This document shows positions 1-8,598 of a stretch of 64,000 nucleotides of DNA, piece by piece. Under the pieces are notes generated by a model that was not told the origin of the DNA, did no database searches, and was given only the letters and a program-made list of their open reading frames with translations. The stretch spans positions 62,001-126,000 of the forward strand of contig NZ_JAQSIP010000008.1 of the NCBI RefSeq assembly GCF_028649475.1, written 5' to 3'. The position numbers were made by a program, and so were the translations under genes. Origin of the DNA: Curvibacter cyanobacteriorum (GTDB lineage: Bacteria; Pseudomonadota; Gammaproteobacteria; Burkholderiales; Burkholderiaceae_C). Position 1 is the stretch's first letter, and each line of letters begins with the position of its first letter.

Positions 1-91
1 TGACCGGGGGCGCAGCCGCCCCCTGGCCCGCGACCTGAGCCCCTGTTGTCGTGAGTGCAACAGGGATGTCTGGCGTTTGACCAATTTTCAT
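1..91 (-). CDS. flgM: Anti-sigma-28 factor FlgM, N-terminal part (runs off window)
   Basis: Only the first 30 codons are present; the gene continues past base 1. The visible protein starts MKIGQTPDIPVAL. A GGAGAG ribosome-binding site lies at 96-101 on the minus strand, just ahead of the ATG at 91. FlgM binds and holds FliA (sigma-28) until the hook-basal body is complete, and is then exported. The identification rests on the MKIGQ-type start seen in many betaproteobacterial FlgM proteins and on its position directly downstream of flgA, the usual flgA-flgM order. The conserved C-terminal FliA-binding helices are outside the window, so they cannot be checked. A FliA-type promoter sits in front of it. 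Confidence 0.75.
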   Translation of the reverse strand, partial: MKIGQTPDIPVALTTTGAQVAGQGAAAPPV

Positions 92-133
92 CGTTCTCTC
101 CAAGACCCCTATTGATGGAGTACCGTGCTTGTA

Positions 134-160
134 TCTTCGACAGCCGGCGGAGGAACTTTA
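134..160 (-). promoter_or_regulatory. Putative sigma-28 (FliA) promoter for flgM
   Basis: On the minus strand the -35 element is TAAAGTTC (153-160), followed by an 11-base spacer and a -10 element GTCGAAGA (134-141). The enterobacterial FliA consensus is TAAAGTTT-N11-GCCGATAA, so the -35 matches 7 of 8, the spacing is exact and the -10 matches 5 of 8. It lies between the flgA stop and the flgM start. This fits the known dual control of flgM by the early flgA promoter and its own late promoter. Confidence 0.7.
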
Positions 161-191
161 GCCCAATCGCAAGAAAGCTGAAAAGAGGGGC

Positions 192-947
192 TTAAATCTC
201 GATCTGGACTGTGTTTTTATCCAGAACCAGCCCCGACATGATGCGGCCGTTGTCCATGCGCACCCGCACCAGCTGCCCGATCACCCCGCCGCCCAGGGCC
301 TGACCGTCGGCCGTGACCTGGAACCCGGGGCCCTGCGCCACCACGCGCACCTGGGCGCCGGCGGCAAAGGCTTGCGGTGGCTTGACCATCGACTGACGCA
401 AGGCCTGACCGGGTTGCAAGGCGCGCGTCGCCACCGAACCCACCCACTGGGCCGGGTCACTGAGGATGGCGGCGTTCTCGGCCGCCCAGTCGACTTCCGC
501 CTCCATGGCATCGTCCATCACCAGCGGCGCCCCCGATGGCACACCGCCCTTGAGCACCCAGGCCGGTCCAAAGGCCTTCACCTGCACCGGCAAGAACACA
601 TTCCAGCGGGTCACGCCTTCGACACAGCGCAGGCCCAGGCGGGTTTTGCCCCACAGGCGCTGGCCCGGCGGCAGGTAGGGTTCGACGCGCGCGCAAGGCG
701 CCAGGCGCAAGCGCTCATCCAGGCTGCCGACCACCACCTCCATGCGCAACAGGCCGTTTTGCAAGGCCGGGCTGCGCGCCAGTTCCTGGTCGATCCAGCG
801 CTGGGTGAGTCGCGCGGCCTCCTGACCGATGGAGTCACCGGCGGGGGCGGCGGGCACCTGCGCGCCCGCAGACGGCAGCAGCAGCGCCAAGCCACCGGCC
901 ACCAAAGCCGAGCCCAGCCAGCGAACCCAAGGCGTGTGATTGAACAT
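192..947 (-). CDS. flgA: Flagellar P-ring assembly chaperone FlgA
   Basis: FlgA is a periplasmic chaperone that helps FlgI subunits form the P ring. The 251-residue product starts MFNHTPWVRWLGSALV and has a signal peptide ending near PSAGAQ. The SAF-type region follows in the C-terminal half (around VPSGAPLVMDDAME and VRVVAQGPGFQVTADG). An upstream in-frame start at 1028 exists but would put about 27 residues before the signal peptide. The ATG at 947 has a GGGGG run just ahead of it and is preferred. The gene is divergent from flgB, as in most beta- and gammaproteobacteria, with flgM next downstream. Confidence 0.9.
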   Translation of the reverse strand: MFNHTPWVRWLGSALVAGGLALLLPSAGAQVPAAPAGDSIGQEAARLTQRWIDQELARSPALQNGLLRMEVVVGSLDERLRLAPCARVEPYLPPGQRLWGKTRLGLRCVEGVTRWNVFLPVQVKAFGPAWVLKGGVPSGAPLVMDDAMEAEVDWAAENAAILSDPAQWVGSVATRALQPGQALRQSMVKPPQAFAAGAQVRVVAQGPGFQVTADGQALGGGVIGQLVRVRMDNGRIMSGLVLDKNTVQIEI

Positions 948-1142
948 GTTGACCCCCGTTGCGATGGGCCCACGGGCCCCATTGAGACGAGCGAACTGTA
1001 GGCGCCTGGGCGGCGCGGCATCCCGCAAACAACACGGATTTCCACGCCTTCATCGACTCATTGCCCGCGGCCCGGATTTCCATAATCGACAGCAAACCGG
1101 AGAACCCCTCAGCCCTGACCCGTCGCCGCACCGAGAACCGCC
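948..1142. promoter_or_regulatory. Divergent flgA / flgB control region
   Basis: This 195-bp spacer separates the two divergent flagellar operons and must hold both early-class promoters. A CATAAT hexamer at 1081-1086 could be the -10 element for the flgB operon, about 57 bases before the flgB ATG. I see no convincing -35 hexamer at the right distance, which is common for activator-dependent (FlhDC-type) promoters. No RpoN-type GG-N10-GC element stood out. The assignment is by position rather than by motif. Confidence 0.4.
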
Positions 1143-1595
1143 ATGCTCAACAAAATGATCCAACCCCTCGACTTCCAGGCCAAGGCACTGACGCTGCGGT
1201 CGGAGCGTCAGCGGACGATCGCGAGCAACATCGCCAACGCCGACACCCCCGGCTACGTGGCGCGTGACTTCAAGTTTGCCGACGCCATGCGCGACGCCAC
1301 CAGCGACAACAACCTGACGCTCAAGCCCACCGCGCCCGGCACCGGCAGCGCCCTGGGCCAGACCGCCAGCCTGCAAGGCGCCACCCGGCCCGGCCACATC
1401 CCGCTGCCGATGCTGTCGACCACCTCGCTGCAGCAGGGCTACACCATCCAGTCGCAACCCGCGATGGACAACAACACCGTGGACCTGGACCGCGAGCGGG
1501 CCAACTTTGTCGACAACTCCGTGCGCTACGAGGCCACGCTGCGTTTCATCAATGGTTACTCCAAGACCATTCTGAGCGCGATCCAGGGCCAGTGA
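1143..1595 (+). CDS. flgB: Flagellar basal-body rod protein FlgB
   Basis: FlgB is a proximal rod subunit of the flagellum, exported by the flagellar type III system and assembled in the periplasm. The 150-residue product has the N-terminal rod-family motif (TIASNIANADTPGYVARDFKF, about residues 27-47) and a C-terminal helix (ANFVDNSVRYEATLRFINGY). Length is slightly above the roughly 135-residue norm. The start follows a GAGAA ribosome-binding site. It opens the flgBCDEFGHIJKL operon. Confidence 0.95.
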   Translation: MLNKMIQPLDFQAKALTLRSERQRTIASNIANADTPGYVARDFKFADAMRDATSDNNLTLKPTAPGTGSALGQTASLQGATRPGHIPLPMLSTTSLQQGYTIQSQPAMDNNTVDLDRERANFVDNSVRYEATLRFINGYSKTILSAIQGQ

Positions 1596-1623
1596 TCGGT
1601 CCAACAGAAAGGCAAGGCACCCC

Positions 1624-2031
1624 ATGTCGATGTTTTCCATCTTCAATGTCTCGGGCAGCGCCATCAGCGCGCAGTCCCAGCGCCTCAACGTGGTGGCCAG
1701 CAACATGGCCAACGCGGACGCCGTGGCCGGCCCCGACGGCCAAACCTACAAAGCCCGCCAGGTGGTGTTCCAGACCGTGCCCATGGCCGACAACGGCACC
1801 ACCGCGGGCGTCAAGGTCAGCGCCATCACCGAGAACCAGGAACCCGGCCGCAAGGACTTCGACCCCTACCACCCGATGGCCGACGGCGAAGGCTTTGTCG
1901 CCCACTCGAACGTCAACCCGGTGGAGGAAATGGTCAACATGATCTCCGCCTCGCGGGCCTATCAGAACAACGTCGAAGTGATGAACACCGCCAAGTCATT
2001 GCTTCTCAAGACCCTGCAAATGGGCACTTGA
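1624..2031 (+). CDS. flgC: Flagellar basal-body rod protein FlgC
   Basis: FlgC is a proximal rod subunit of 135 residues, the normal length. The N-terminal rod motif reads SQRLNVVASNMANADAV. The C-terminal motif VEEMVNMISASRAYQNNVEV is typical of the rod/hook family and pairs with the N-terminal helix in the assembled filament. It lies 28 bases after flgB and 28 bases before flgD, so it is cotranscribed. GAAAGGCA precedes the ATG. Confidence 0.96.
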   Translation: MSMFSIFNVSGSAISAQSQRLNVVASNMANADAVAGPDGQTYKARQVVFQTVPMADNGTTAGVKVSAITENQEPGRKDFDPYHPMADGEGFVAHSNVNPVEEMVNMISASRAYQNNVEVMNTAKSLLLKTLQMGT

Positions 2032-2059
2032 CCCGGCTCAACGCCCCTAGGAACGCACC

Positions 2060-2761
2060 ATGTCCAACATTTCTGTCGACGCCAGTGGCAACTACAGCTA
2101 CACCACCAACAGCAGCACCGCGAGCACCGGCAGCAGCACCAGCGCCAATGGCCTGGAGAACACCAGCCCGGCGGACCAGCAAGACCGCTTTCTCAAGCTG
2201 CTGGTGGCCCAGATGACACACCAGGACCCGATGAACCCGGTGGACAACGCACAGATGACGTCGCAGATCGCGCAGATCAACACCGTCACCGGCATCCAGC
2301 AGCTCAACAGCACCCTGCAGACCATGGCCAGCCAGTTCTCGTCGATGCAACTGATGCAGGGCGGCTCGCTGATTGGCCACGAAGTGCTCACCAGTGGCAA
2401 CACCCTGGGCACCAGCACCGACTCGGCCGGCAAGGTCACCGCCAAGGGCACCTACGACCTGCCCAGCAATGCCGCCGATGTGCAGGTGCAGATCAGCACC
2501 GCCAGCGGCCAGCTGCTGGCCACCGTGCCGATGGGCACGCAAAGTGCGGGCCGCCACGACGTGAGCTGGGACGCCTCGTCCTACAAGGGCAAGGAAGCCC
2601 TCAAGTACACAGTGGTGGCCAAGAACGGCAGCGCCTCCGTCACCCCCACCACCTACAGCCACGACAAGGTCAGCTCGGTGGGCACCAGCAATGGGGCCCT
2701 GGCGATCACGCTGCAAAACGGCGGCACGGTCAGCTACGACAAGATCGTCTCGGTTTACTGA
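2060..2761 (+). CDS. flgD: Flagellar hook assembly scaffold FlgD
   Basis: FlgD caps the growing hook and is later displaced; it is not part of the finished flagellum. The 233-residue product has a low-complexity Ser/Thr/Asn-rich N-terminus. The conserved N-terminal capping motif follows (FLKLLVAQMTHQDPMNPVDN, about residues 47-66, then SQIAQINTVTGIQQLN). A C-terminal FlgD Ig/tudor-like region (about 100-230) contains GRHDVSWDASSYKG. Length is normal. Confidence 0.95.
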   Translation: MSNISVDASGNYSYTTNSSTASTGSSTSANGLENTSPADQQDRFLKLLVAQMTHQDPMNPVDNAQMTSQIAQINTVTGIQQLNSTLQTMASQFSSMQLMQGGSLIGHEVLTSGNTLGTSTDSAGKVTAKGTYDLPSNAADVQVQISTASGQLLATVPMGTQSAGRHDVSWDASSYKGKEALKYTVVAKNGSASVTPTTYSHDKVSSVGTSNGALAITLQNGGTVSYDKIVSVY

Positions 2762-2796
2762 CACCCGTCCCCTCATCACCATCCAAGGAGCACAAC

Positions 2797-4056
2797 ATGG
2801 GTTTCCAAGCAGGCCTCTCCGGACTCAACGCCTCCGCCAAGGGGCTGGACGTCATCGGCAACAACATCGCCAATGCCAACACCTACGGCATGAAGGCCTC
2901 GCGCGCCGAGTTCGCTGAACTGGTGTCGTCGGCCATCGGCATTGCCGGGGGCGACAACTCCGGCATCGGCGTCTCGGTGGCCGCGGTGGCGCAGCAGTTC
3001 TCGCAAGGGACGCTGAACATCACCGGCAACAACCTCGACGTGGCCATCAACGGCAACGGCTTCTTCCAGCTGCAAGAGGCCGATGGCTCGGCCGCCTACA
3101 CGCGCGCCGGCAACTTCAAGCTCGACAAGAGCGGCAACATCGTCACCAACAGCGGCGCCAAGGTACTGGGCTACCAGACCAACCCGGCCACCGGCAAGCC
3201 CCTGAGCACCAACCCGGTGCCGCTGACCCTGCCCACCTCGGGCTCGATCGCGGCCAAGGCCACCGGCGACGACAACACCACCTCGCCCACCACCTACGGG
3301 GCCACGGCGCAGTTCAACCTGCCCAACACCGCCACCGCCGGTTCGCCGCAGGACGCCACCGACCCGCTGCTGGCCCAGTACAGCACCACCTTCAACGCCT
3401 ACGACTCGCTGGGCACCGCGATCCCGGTGACCGTGTACTTCCAGAAGGCCTCGGCCACCAACACCTGGAACGTCTACACCAAGACCGGCAGCGGCACCAT
3501 CAGCACGGCCTCGACCCTGACCTTTGACTCGACCGGCGCGCTGACCACCACGCCCGCCACCAACGGCAAGATCAGCATCGCGGGCCCGGCCACCCCCACC
3601 AACGGCGCCAACCCGCTGACCTTCACGCTGGACCTGGCAGGCACGACGCAGTTCGCGTCCTCGTTCGCCACCAACAACGTGTCGCAGACCGGCTATGCCG
3701 ACGGCAAGCTGACCGGGGTGAAGATCGGCCCCGATGGCACGCTGACCGCGAGCTACTCGAACGGCACCACCCAGTCCGCCGGCCAACTGGCCCTGGCGAG
3801 CTTCCGCAACAACCAGGGCCTGATGCAGGTCAACGGCGGCGACTGGAAGGAGACCTTTGCCTCCGGCCCGCCGACCCAGGGCGCGCCGGGCAGCGGCAAC
3901 TTTGGCAGCCTGCAGGCCGGTGCACTGGAGGAGTCCAACGTCGACCTGACCCAGGAACTGGTCAACATGATGACGGCGCAGCGCTCTTACCAGGCCAACG
4001 CCCAAACCATCAAGACCGAAGACCAGATCATGAACACGCTGGTCAACCTGCGCTGA
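2797..4056 (+). CDS. flgE: Flagellar hook protein FlgE
   Basis: FlgE polymerises into the hook, the universal joint between rod and filament. The 419-residue product starts MGFQAGLSGLNASAKGLDVI with the rod-family motif NNIANANTYGMKASRAEF. The central hook-surface region is rich in Thr, Ala, Ser and Asn. The C-terminus carries the conserved ESNVDLTQELVNMMTAQR motif. An AAGGAG ribosome-binding site precedes the ATG. Length matches the enterobacterial protein (about 400). Confidence 0.96.
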   Translation: MGFQAGLSGLNASAKGLDVIGNNIANANTYGMKASRAEFAELVSSAIGIAGGDNSGIGVSVAAVAQQFSQGTLNITGNNLDVAINGNGFFQLQEADGSAAYTRAGNFKLDKSGNIVTNSGAKVLGYQTNPATGKPLSTNPVPLTLPTSGSIAAKATGDDNTTSPTTYGATAQFNLPNTATAGSPQDATDPLLAQYSTTFNAYDSLGTAIPVTVYFQKASATNTWNVYTKTGSGTISTASTLTFDSTGALTTTPATNGKISIAGPATPTNGANPLTFTLDLAGTTQFASSFATNNVSQTGYADGKLTGVKIGPDGTLTASYSNGTTQSAGQLALASFRNNQGLMQVNGGDWKETFASGPPTQGAPGSGNFGSLQAGALEESNVDLTQELVNMMTAQRSYQANAQTIKTEDQIMNTLVNLR

Positions 4057-4102
4057 TCGCGCAGCCCCTGTTTCAGCCTGAGAACCCAGTCGGACACTTC
4101 CC

Positions 4103-4843
4103 ATGGACCGTTTGATCTACACCGCCATGACGGGCGCCAATGCGGCGACGCAGTTGACCAGCGTGCTGTCAAACAACCTGGCCAATGCCTCCACCAATGG
4201 GTTCCGGGCCGAAATGACGGCCTACCGCTCGGTGCCGCTGCAAGGCCCGGGGGCCAGCACCCGGGTGTTTGCGCTCGAAACCACCACCGGCTACAAGAGC
4301 AACGCCGGCCCGGCCCAGCGCACCAACAACGCGATGGACGCGATGGCCCAGGGCAATGCCTGGTTCGCCGTGCAGGGGCTCGATGGCACCGAGGCCTACA
4401 CCCGCAACGGCTCGCTGCAGGTGTCGACGACCGGCACCCTGGTCAACGCCGCCGGCCTGCCCGTGCTGTCCGACGGCGGAGCGCCGATCGACGTGCCCCC
4501 GGGCTCCGAGTTGTCGCTGGGCACCGACGGCACCGTGACCTCGAAGATCGCGGGCCAGCCGCCCAACACCCTGGGTCGGCTCAAGCTGGTCACCCCCACC
4601 AACGAGGACCCGCTGCGCCGCGGCGCCGACGGCCTGTTCCGCGCTGTGTCGGGCAACCCGCTCAACAACGACGCCACCGCCAAGCTGCAAACCGGCGCAC
4701 TCGAAGGCTCCAACGTCAATTCGGTGGAAGCCATGGTCGGCCTGATCCAGGCCGCGCGCCAGTTTGAAGGCCAGATGAAGCTGCTCACCAGCGCCGAGGC
4801 CAATGACCGGTCCGCCGCCCAGTTGCTGAACATTCAGGGCTGA
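4103..4843 (+). CDS. flgF: Flagellar basal-body rod protein FlgF
   Basis: FlgF is a proximal rod protein. The 246-residue product begins [17 protein letters not shown], typical of FlgF, with [15 protein letters not shown] as the rod motif. It ends with a C-terminal [19 protein letters not shown] helix. It is shorter than FlgE and FlgG in the same operon and starts 46 bases after flgE. The distinctive Met-Asp-Arg start separates it from FlgG. Confidence 0.95.
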   Translation: MDRLIYTAMTGANAATQLTSVLSNNLANASTNGFRAEMTAYRSVPLQGPGASTRVFALETTTGYKSNAGPAQRTNNAMDAMAQGNAWFAVQGLDGTEAYTRNGSLQVSTTGTLVNAAGLPVLSDGGAPIDVPPGSELSLGTDGTVTSKIAGQPPNTLGRLKLVTPTNEDPLRRGADGLFRAVSGNPLNNDATAKLQTGALEGSNVNSVEAMVGLIQAARQFEGQMKLLTSAEANDRSAAQLLNIQG

Positions 4844-4869
4844 GCCCCGACCGCCCACGGAGAACCGAC

Positions 4870-5652
4870 ATGATCAATTCGCTCTGGATTTCAAAGACCG
4901 GCATGGAAGCCCAGCAAACCCAGCTGGACGTCATTTCCAACAACCTGGCCAACGTGTCCACCAATGGCTTCAAGCGCGCCAACGCGGTGTTCGAAGACCT
5001 GATGTACCAGAACCTGCGCCAGGTCGGCTCCAACAGCACCGAACAGTCGCAACTGCCCACCGGCCTGCAAGTGGGCCTGGGGGTGCGCACGGTGGCCACC
5101 GCGCGCTCGTTTGCACAGGGCAGCATGCAGCAGTCGGGCAACTCGCTCGACGTGGCGGTCAAGGGCAATGGTTTCTTCCAGGTCACCATGCCCGACGGCA
5201 CCATCGGCTACACCCGCGACGGCTCGTTTCAGCTCGACTCGCAGGGCCGCCTGGTCACCTCGGCCGGTCTGCCGATCGCCAACGGCGTGACCATCCCGGC
5301 CACCGCCCAAAGCGTCTCGATCAGCGCCGACGGTGTGGTCACCGCGACCATCCCGGGCAACACCGCGCCGCAGCCCATGGGCACCATTGCCCTGGCCAAC
5401 TTCGTCAACCCGGCCGGTCTCGAACCCAAGGGGGGCAACCTCTACGCCGAGACCGCCGCCTCGGGCCAGCCGGCCACGGGCACGCCGGGCTCGAACGGTC
5501 TGGGCACCTTGCAACAGGGTTTTGTGGAAACGTCCAACGTCAACATCGTGCAGGAGTTGGTCAACATGATCCAGACCCAGCGCGCCTATGAAATGAACTC
5601 CAAGGCGGTGCAAACCTCGGACCAGATGCTGCAGAAGCTGAGCCAGATCTGA
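4870..5652 (+). CDS. flgG: Flagellar distal rod protein FlgG
   Basis: FlgG forms the distal rod that passes through the P and L rings. The 260-residue product, the standard length, starts [20 protein letters not shown]. It has the [21 protein letters not shown] motif, including the FlgG-specific segment after it, and the C-terminal [20 protein letters not shown]. The start follows GGAGAA. About 93 bases separate it from flgH. Confidence 0.97.
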   Translation: MINSLWISKTGMEAQQTQLDVISNNLANVSTNGFKRANAVFEDLMYQNLRQVGSNSTEQSQLPTGLQVGLGVRTVATARSFAQGSMQQSGNSLDVAVKGNGFFQVTMPDGTIGYTRDGSFQLDSQGRLVTSAGLPIANGVTIPATAQSVSISADGVVTATIPGNTAPQPMGTIALANFVNPAGLEPKGGNLYAETAASGQPATGTPGSNGLGTLQQGFVETSNVNIVQELVNMIQTQRAYEMNSKAVQTSDQMLQKLSQI

Positions 5653-5745
5653 CGCTGGCTGGCGCGGGCTGCGCGCCGACTGAGCCCGCCCCACCACCCC
5701 CTGCACCCCCTCGAACCGAACCGCGCCCCCAGGAAGGGATTCGCC

Positions 5746-6489
5746 ATGCACCACCTCACCGCCCCTTGCCCGACAGCCGCCCAGCGCCCCGCCGCCGCCG
5801 CGCCCCACCGTCCCCGCCTGCTGTGGCTGGCGATGGGCAGTCTGGCCTTGTTGTGCAGCGCCTGCGAAACCCTGGCCCCGGCGCCCAAGGTGGACATGCC
5901 GCCCACCACGCCGCCGGACCTGCCACCGATCTCGTCCACCGCGCCGGCCTCGGGGGGCAGCCTGTTCCGCACCTCGACCTACCGGCCCGCCTTCGAGGAC
6001 CGGCGTGCGCGCCAGGTTGGCGATGTGGTGACCGTGCAGATCGTGGAGAACGTGTCGGCCAGCACCAAGACGTCAACCGCCACCGACCGCACCACCTCCC
6101 TGACGTCCGGCATCACCGCCTTCCCGTTCCTGAGCAGCACGGTGACCGACAAAACCAAGCTGGGCGCGGCCACCGCCAACACCTTCTCGGGCAAGGGCGA
6201 CGTCTCAGCGGTCAACACCTTCACCGGCTCGATCACCGCCACCGTGATCGAAGTGCTGCCCAATGGCCACCTGATGGTCACGGGGGAAAAGCAGATCGGC
6301 CTGAACCAGACGGTGGACGTGATGCGCTTCTCCGGCACCGTGGACCCGCGCTCGCTGCAGCCCGGCTCGGTGGTCGCCTCGACCCAGGTGGCCAATGTGC
6401 GCATCCAGTCGCGTGGCCGCGGCGGCGCCGATGAAGCCCAGACAATTGGCTGGTTGTCCCGATTCTTTTCGACCCTTAGCCCGTTTTGA
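5746..6489 (+). CDS. flgH: Flagellar L-ring lipoprotein FlgH
   Basis: FlgH builds the outer-membrane L ring. The 247-residue product has an N-terminal stretch of about 24 residues before the hydrophobic core, then a lipobox ending CSAC with the acylated cysteine probably at residue 40. The -3 position is Cys rather than the usual Leu, which is unusual but tolerated. Family motifs follow: GGSLFRTSTYRPAFEDRRA, VGDVVTVQIVENVSAS and PNGHLMVTGEKQIGLNQ. The start is supported by AGGAAGG about 8 bases upstream. Confidence 0.95.
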   Translation: MHHLTAPCPTAAQRPAAAAPHRPRLLWLAMGSLALLCSACETLAPAPKVDMPPTTPPDLPPISSTAPASGGSLFRTSTYRPAFEDRRARQVGDVVTVQIVENVSASTKTSTATDRTTSLTSGITAFPFLSSTVTDKTKLGAATANTFSGKGDVSAVNTFTGSITATVIEVLPNGHLMVTGEKQIGLNQTVDVMRFSGTVDPRSLQPGSVVASTQVANVRIQSRGRGGADEAQTIGWLSRFFSTLSPF

Positions 6490-6509
6490 AAGCTCGCAGA
6501 ATGTGAAGC

Positions 6510-7670
6510 ATGAACACCATGCTCGCATTCTCGAACTTCAGGCGACTGGCCCAACAGGGGGGTCGCTGCCTTGTGGCCCTGACCCTGCTGGCCGTGGGCC
6601 TGACGAGCCTGCCGGCGCAGGCCTTGCGCATCAAGGAAGTGGCCGCCGTGCAAGGCGTGCGCAGCAACTCCTTGACCGGTTATGGCCTGGTGGTGGGGCT
6701 GGACGGCACGGGTGACCAGACCACCCAGATGCCCTACACCACGCAAAGCTTGTCCAATTACATGCAGCAGCTGGGCATCACCCTGCCCCCGGGCTCGGCC
6801 CAGTTGCAGCTCAAGAACGTGGCGGCGGTGATCGTCACCGCGCAGCTGCCCGCCTTTGCCCAACCCGGGCAGATGATCGACATCAACGTGTCCTCCATCG
6901 GCAACGCCAAGTCGCTCAAGGGGGGCACCCTGGTGACCACCCCGCTGCGCGGCGTGGACGGTGAAATCTACGCGCTGGCCCAGGGCAACCTGGTGGTCGG
7001 CGGGGCCGGGGCGTCGGCGGGGGGCTCCAAGGTGCAGATCAACCACCTCAGCGCCGGTCGCATCCCCTCGGGTGCCCAGGTCGAACGCACCGTGCCGACA
7101 CCGCTGCAGGACGGCGACACCATCAACCTGGGCCTGAACGCCTCCGACTTCCAGACCGCCCGCCAGGTGGCCAACGCCATCAACAGCAAGCTGGGCAAGG
7201 GCAGCGCGATTGCGCGCGCCCTGGACGGCCGCACGGTGCAGGTGCGGGCTCCCAACGACGCGGATGCGCGCGTCAACTTCATTGCCGACCTCGAGGAACT
7301 GCCCATCGAGTCGGTGGCCCCCGCGGCCAAGGTGGTGATCAACACCCGCACCGGCTCCATCGTGCTCAACCAGGCCGTGACGCTGGGCCCCTGCGCCATC
7401 GCCCACGGCAACCTGTCGATCTCGATCAGCTCCACCCCGGTGATCAGCCAGCCCAACGCGCTGTCCGCCGGTCAGACCGTGGTGGCGCAAAAGTCCGACA
7501 TCCAGATCAAGCAAGACCCGGGCATCCTGATGAACCTGCCCGCCTCGCCCCAACTGTCCGATGTGGTGCGGGCCCTCAATGCCCTGGGCGCCACGCCGCA
7601 AGACCTGCTGGCCATCCTGCAGGCCATCAAGGCGGCCGGGGCCCTGAACGCGGAGCTGGAGGTCATCTGA
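6510..7670 (+). CDS. flgI: Flagellar P-ring protein FlgI
   Basis: FlgI forms the periplasmic P ring around the rod with help from FlgA. The 386-residue product has a Sec signal peptide ending near SLPAQA (about residues 27-33). The family start ALRIKEVAAVQGVRSN then leads to GYGLVVGLDGTGDQT. The C-terminus carries the conserved LVRALNALG-type helix (DVVRALNALGATPQDLLAIL). It lies 20 bases after flgH and one base before the flgJ ATG, so translation is probably coupled. Confidence 0.97.
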   Translation: MNTMLAFSNFRRLAQQGGRCLVALTLLAVGLTSLPAQALRIKEVAAVQGVRSNSLTGYGLVVGLDGTGDQTTQMPYTTQSLSNYMQQLGITLPPGSAQLQLKNVAAVIVTAQLPAFAQPGQMIDINVSSIGNAKSLKGGTLVTTPLRGVDGEIYALAQGNLVVGGAGASAGGSKVQINHLSAGRIPSGAQVERTVPTPLQDGDTINLGLNASDFQTARQVANAINSKLGKGSAIARALDGRTVQVRAPNDADARVNFIADLEELPIESVAPAAKVVINTRTGSIVLNQAVTLGPCAIAHGNLSISISSTPVISQPNALSAGQTVVAQKSDIQIKQDPGILMNLPASPQLSDVVRALNALGATPQDLLAILQAIKAAGALNAELEVI

Positions 7671-7671
7671 C

Positions 7672-8598
7672 ATGGCCCTCACACCGCTCAACAGCAACAA
7701 CCAGCTGACGGCCGACGCGCGTTCGCTGAACGCGCTCAAGCTGCAAGCGGGCAACAAGGACCCGGCAGCCATCCAGGAGGCGGCCAAGCAGTTCGAGTCG
7801 CTGTTCATGCGCGAGATGCTCAAGAGCATGCGCGAGGCCACCGTGAAGTCCGGCATGCTCGACAGCGCGCAGGAGAACCTGGGCTACGACATGCTGGACC
7901 AGCAGTTCTCGGTGCAGATGTCGGGCAAGCCAGGCGGCCTGTCGGACCTGATCGCCAAGCAGCTGTCGCGCCAGATGGGGGTGGCCGAGACCCCGGCCTT
8001 TGAGACCCCCAGCACCTTGTCGCTGGGCAACCGGCTGCCGGCCGCGCCCAAGCTGCCCGCCCTGCCCAGCACCAGCGAACTCAATGGTGGCAAGCCCCTC
8101 AAGACCACCGCCACGCAGGCCGGCTTTGTGCAGCGCCTGGAGCAGGCCGCCGCCAAGGTCGAACAGCAAAGCGGCATCCCCGCCAGCTTCATGCTGGGCC
8201 AGGCCGGCCACGAGACCGGCTGGGGCAAGCACGAGATCAAGAACGCCAACGGCACCCCCTCGTACAACCTGTTCGGCATCAAGGCCGGCCCCGGCTGGAC
8301 CGGCAAGGTGGCCGAAGTCACCACCACCGAATACGTGAATGGCGAGCCCAAGAAAACGGTGGCCAAGTTCCGCGCCTACGACTCCTACGAACAGTCGTTC
8401 CAGGACTACGCCAAGCTGATCAACCAAAGCCCGCGCTACGCCAACGCCCGCCAGCAGACCGGCTCGGTGGTGGCCTTTGCCAATGAGCTGCAACGCGCCG
8501 GCTACGCCACCGACCCGGCGTATGCCAGCAAGCTGAGCCGGGCCATCAGCACCACGCAGCAGCTGCAGCGCAACCAACCGTGGCGAGGTGTCGCATGA
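7672..8598 (+). CDS. flgJ: Flagellar rod cap and peptidoglycan hydrolase FlgJ
   Basis: FlgJ caps the growing rod and opens the peptidoglycan for it. The 308-residue product is of the dual-domain type. The N-terminal rod-binding domain (about residues 1-100) includes QFESLFMREMLKSMREATV. The C-terminal glucosaminidase-like domain (about 145-305) contains MLGQAGHETGWGKHEI with the likely catalytic Glu, then YNLFGIKAG and FRAYDSYEQSFQDYAKL. Its stop overlaps the flgK start (ATGA at 8595-8598). Confidence 0.95.
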   Translation: MALTPLNSNNQLTADARSLNALKLQAGNKDPAAIQEAAKQFESLFMREMLKSMREATVKSGMLDSAQENLGYDMLDQQFSVQMSGKPGGLSDLIAKQLSRQMGVAETPAFETPSTLSLGNRLPAAPKLPALPSTSELNGGKPLKTTATQAGFVQRLEQAAAKVEQQSGIPASFMLGQAGHETGWGKHEIKNANGTPSYNLFGIKAGPGWTGKVAEVTTTEYVNGEPKKTVAKFRAYDSYEQSFQDYAKLINQSPRYANARQQTGSVVAFANELQRAGYATDPAYASKLSRAISTTQQLQRNQPWRGVA

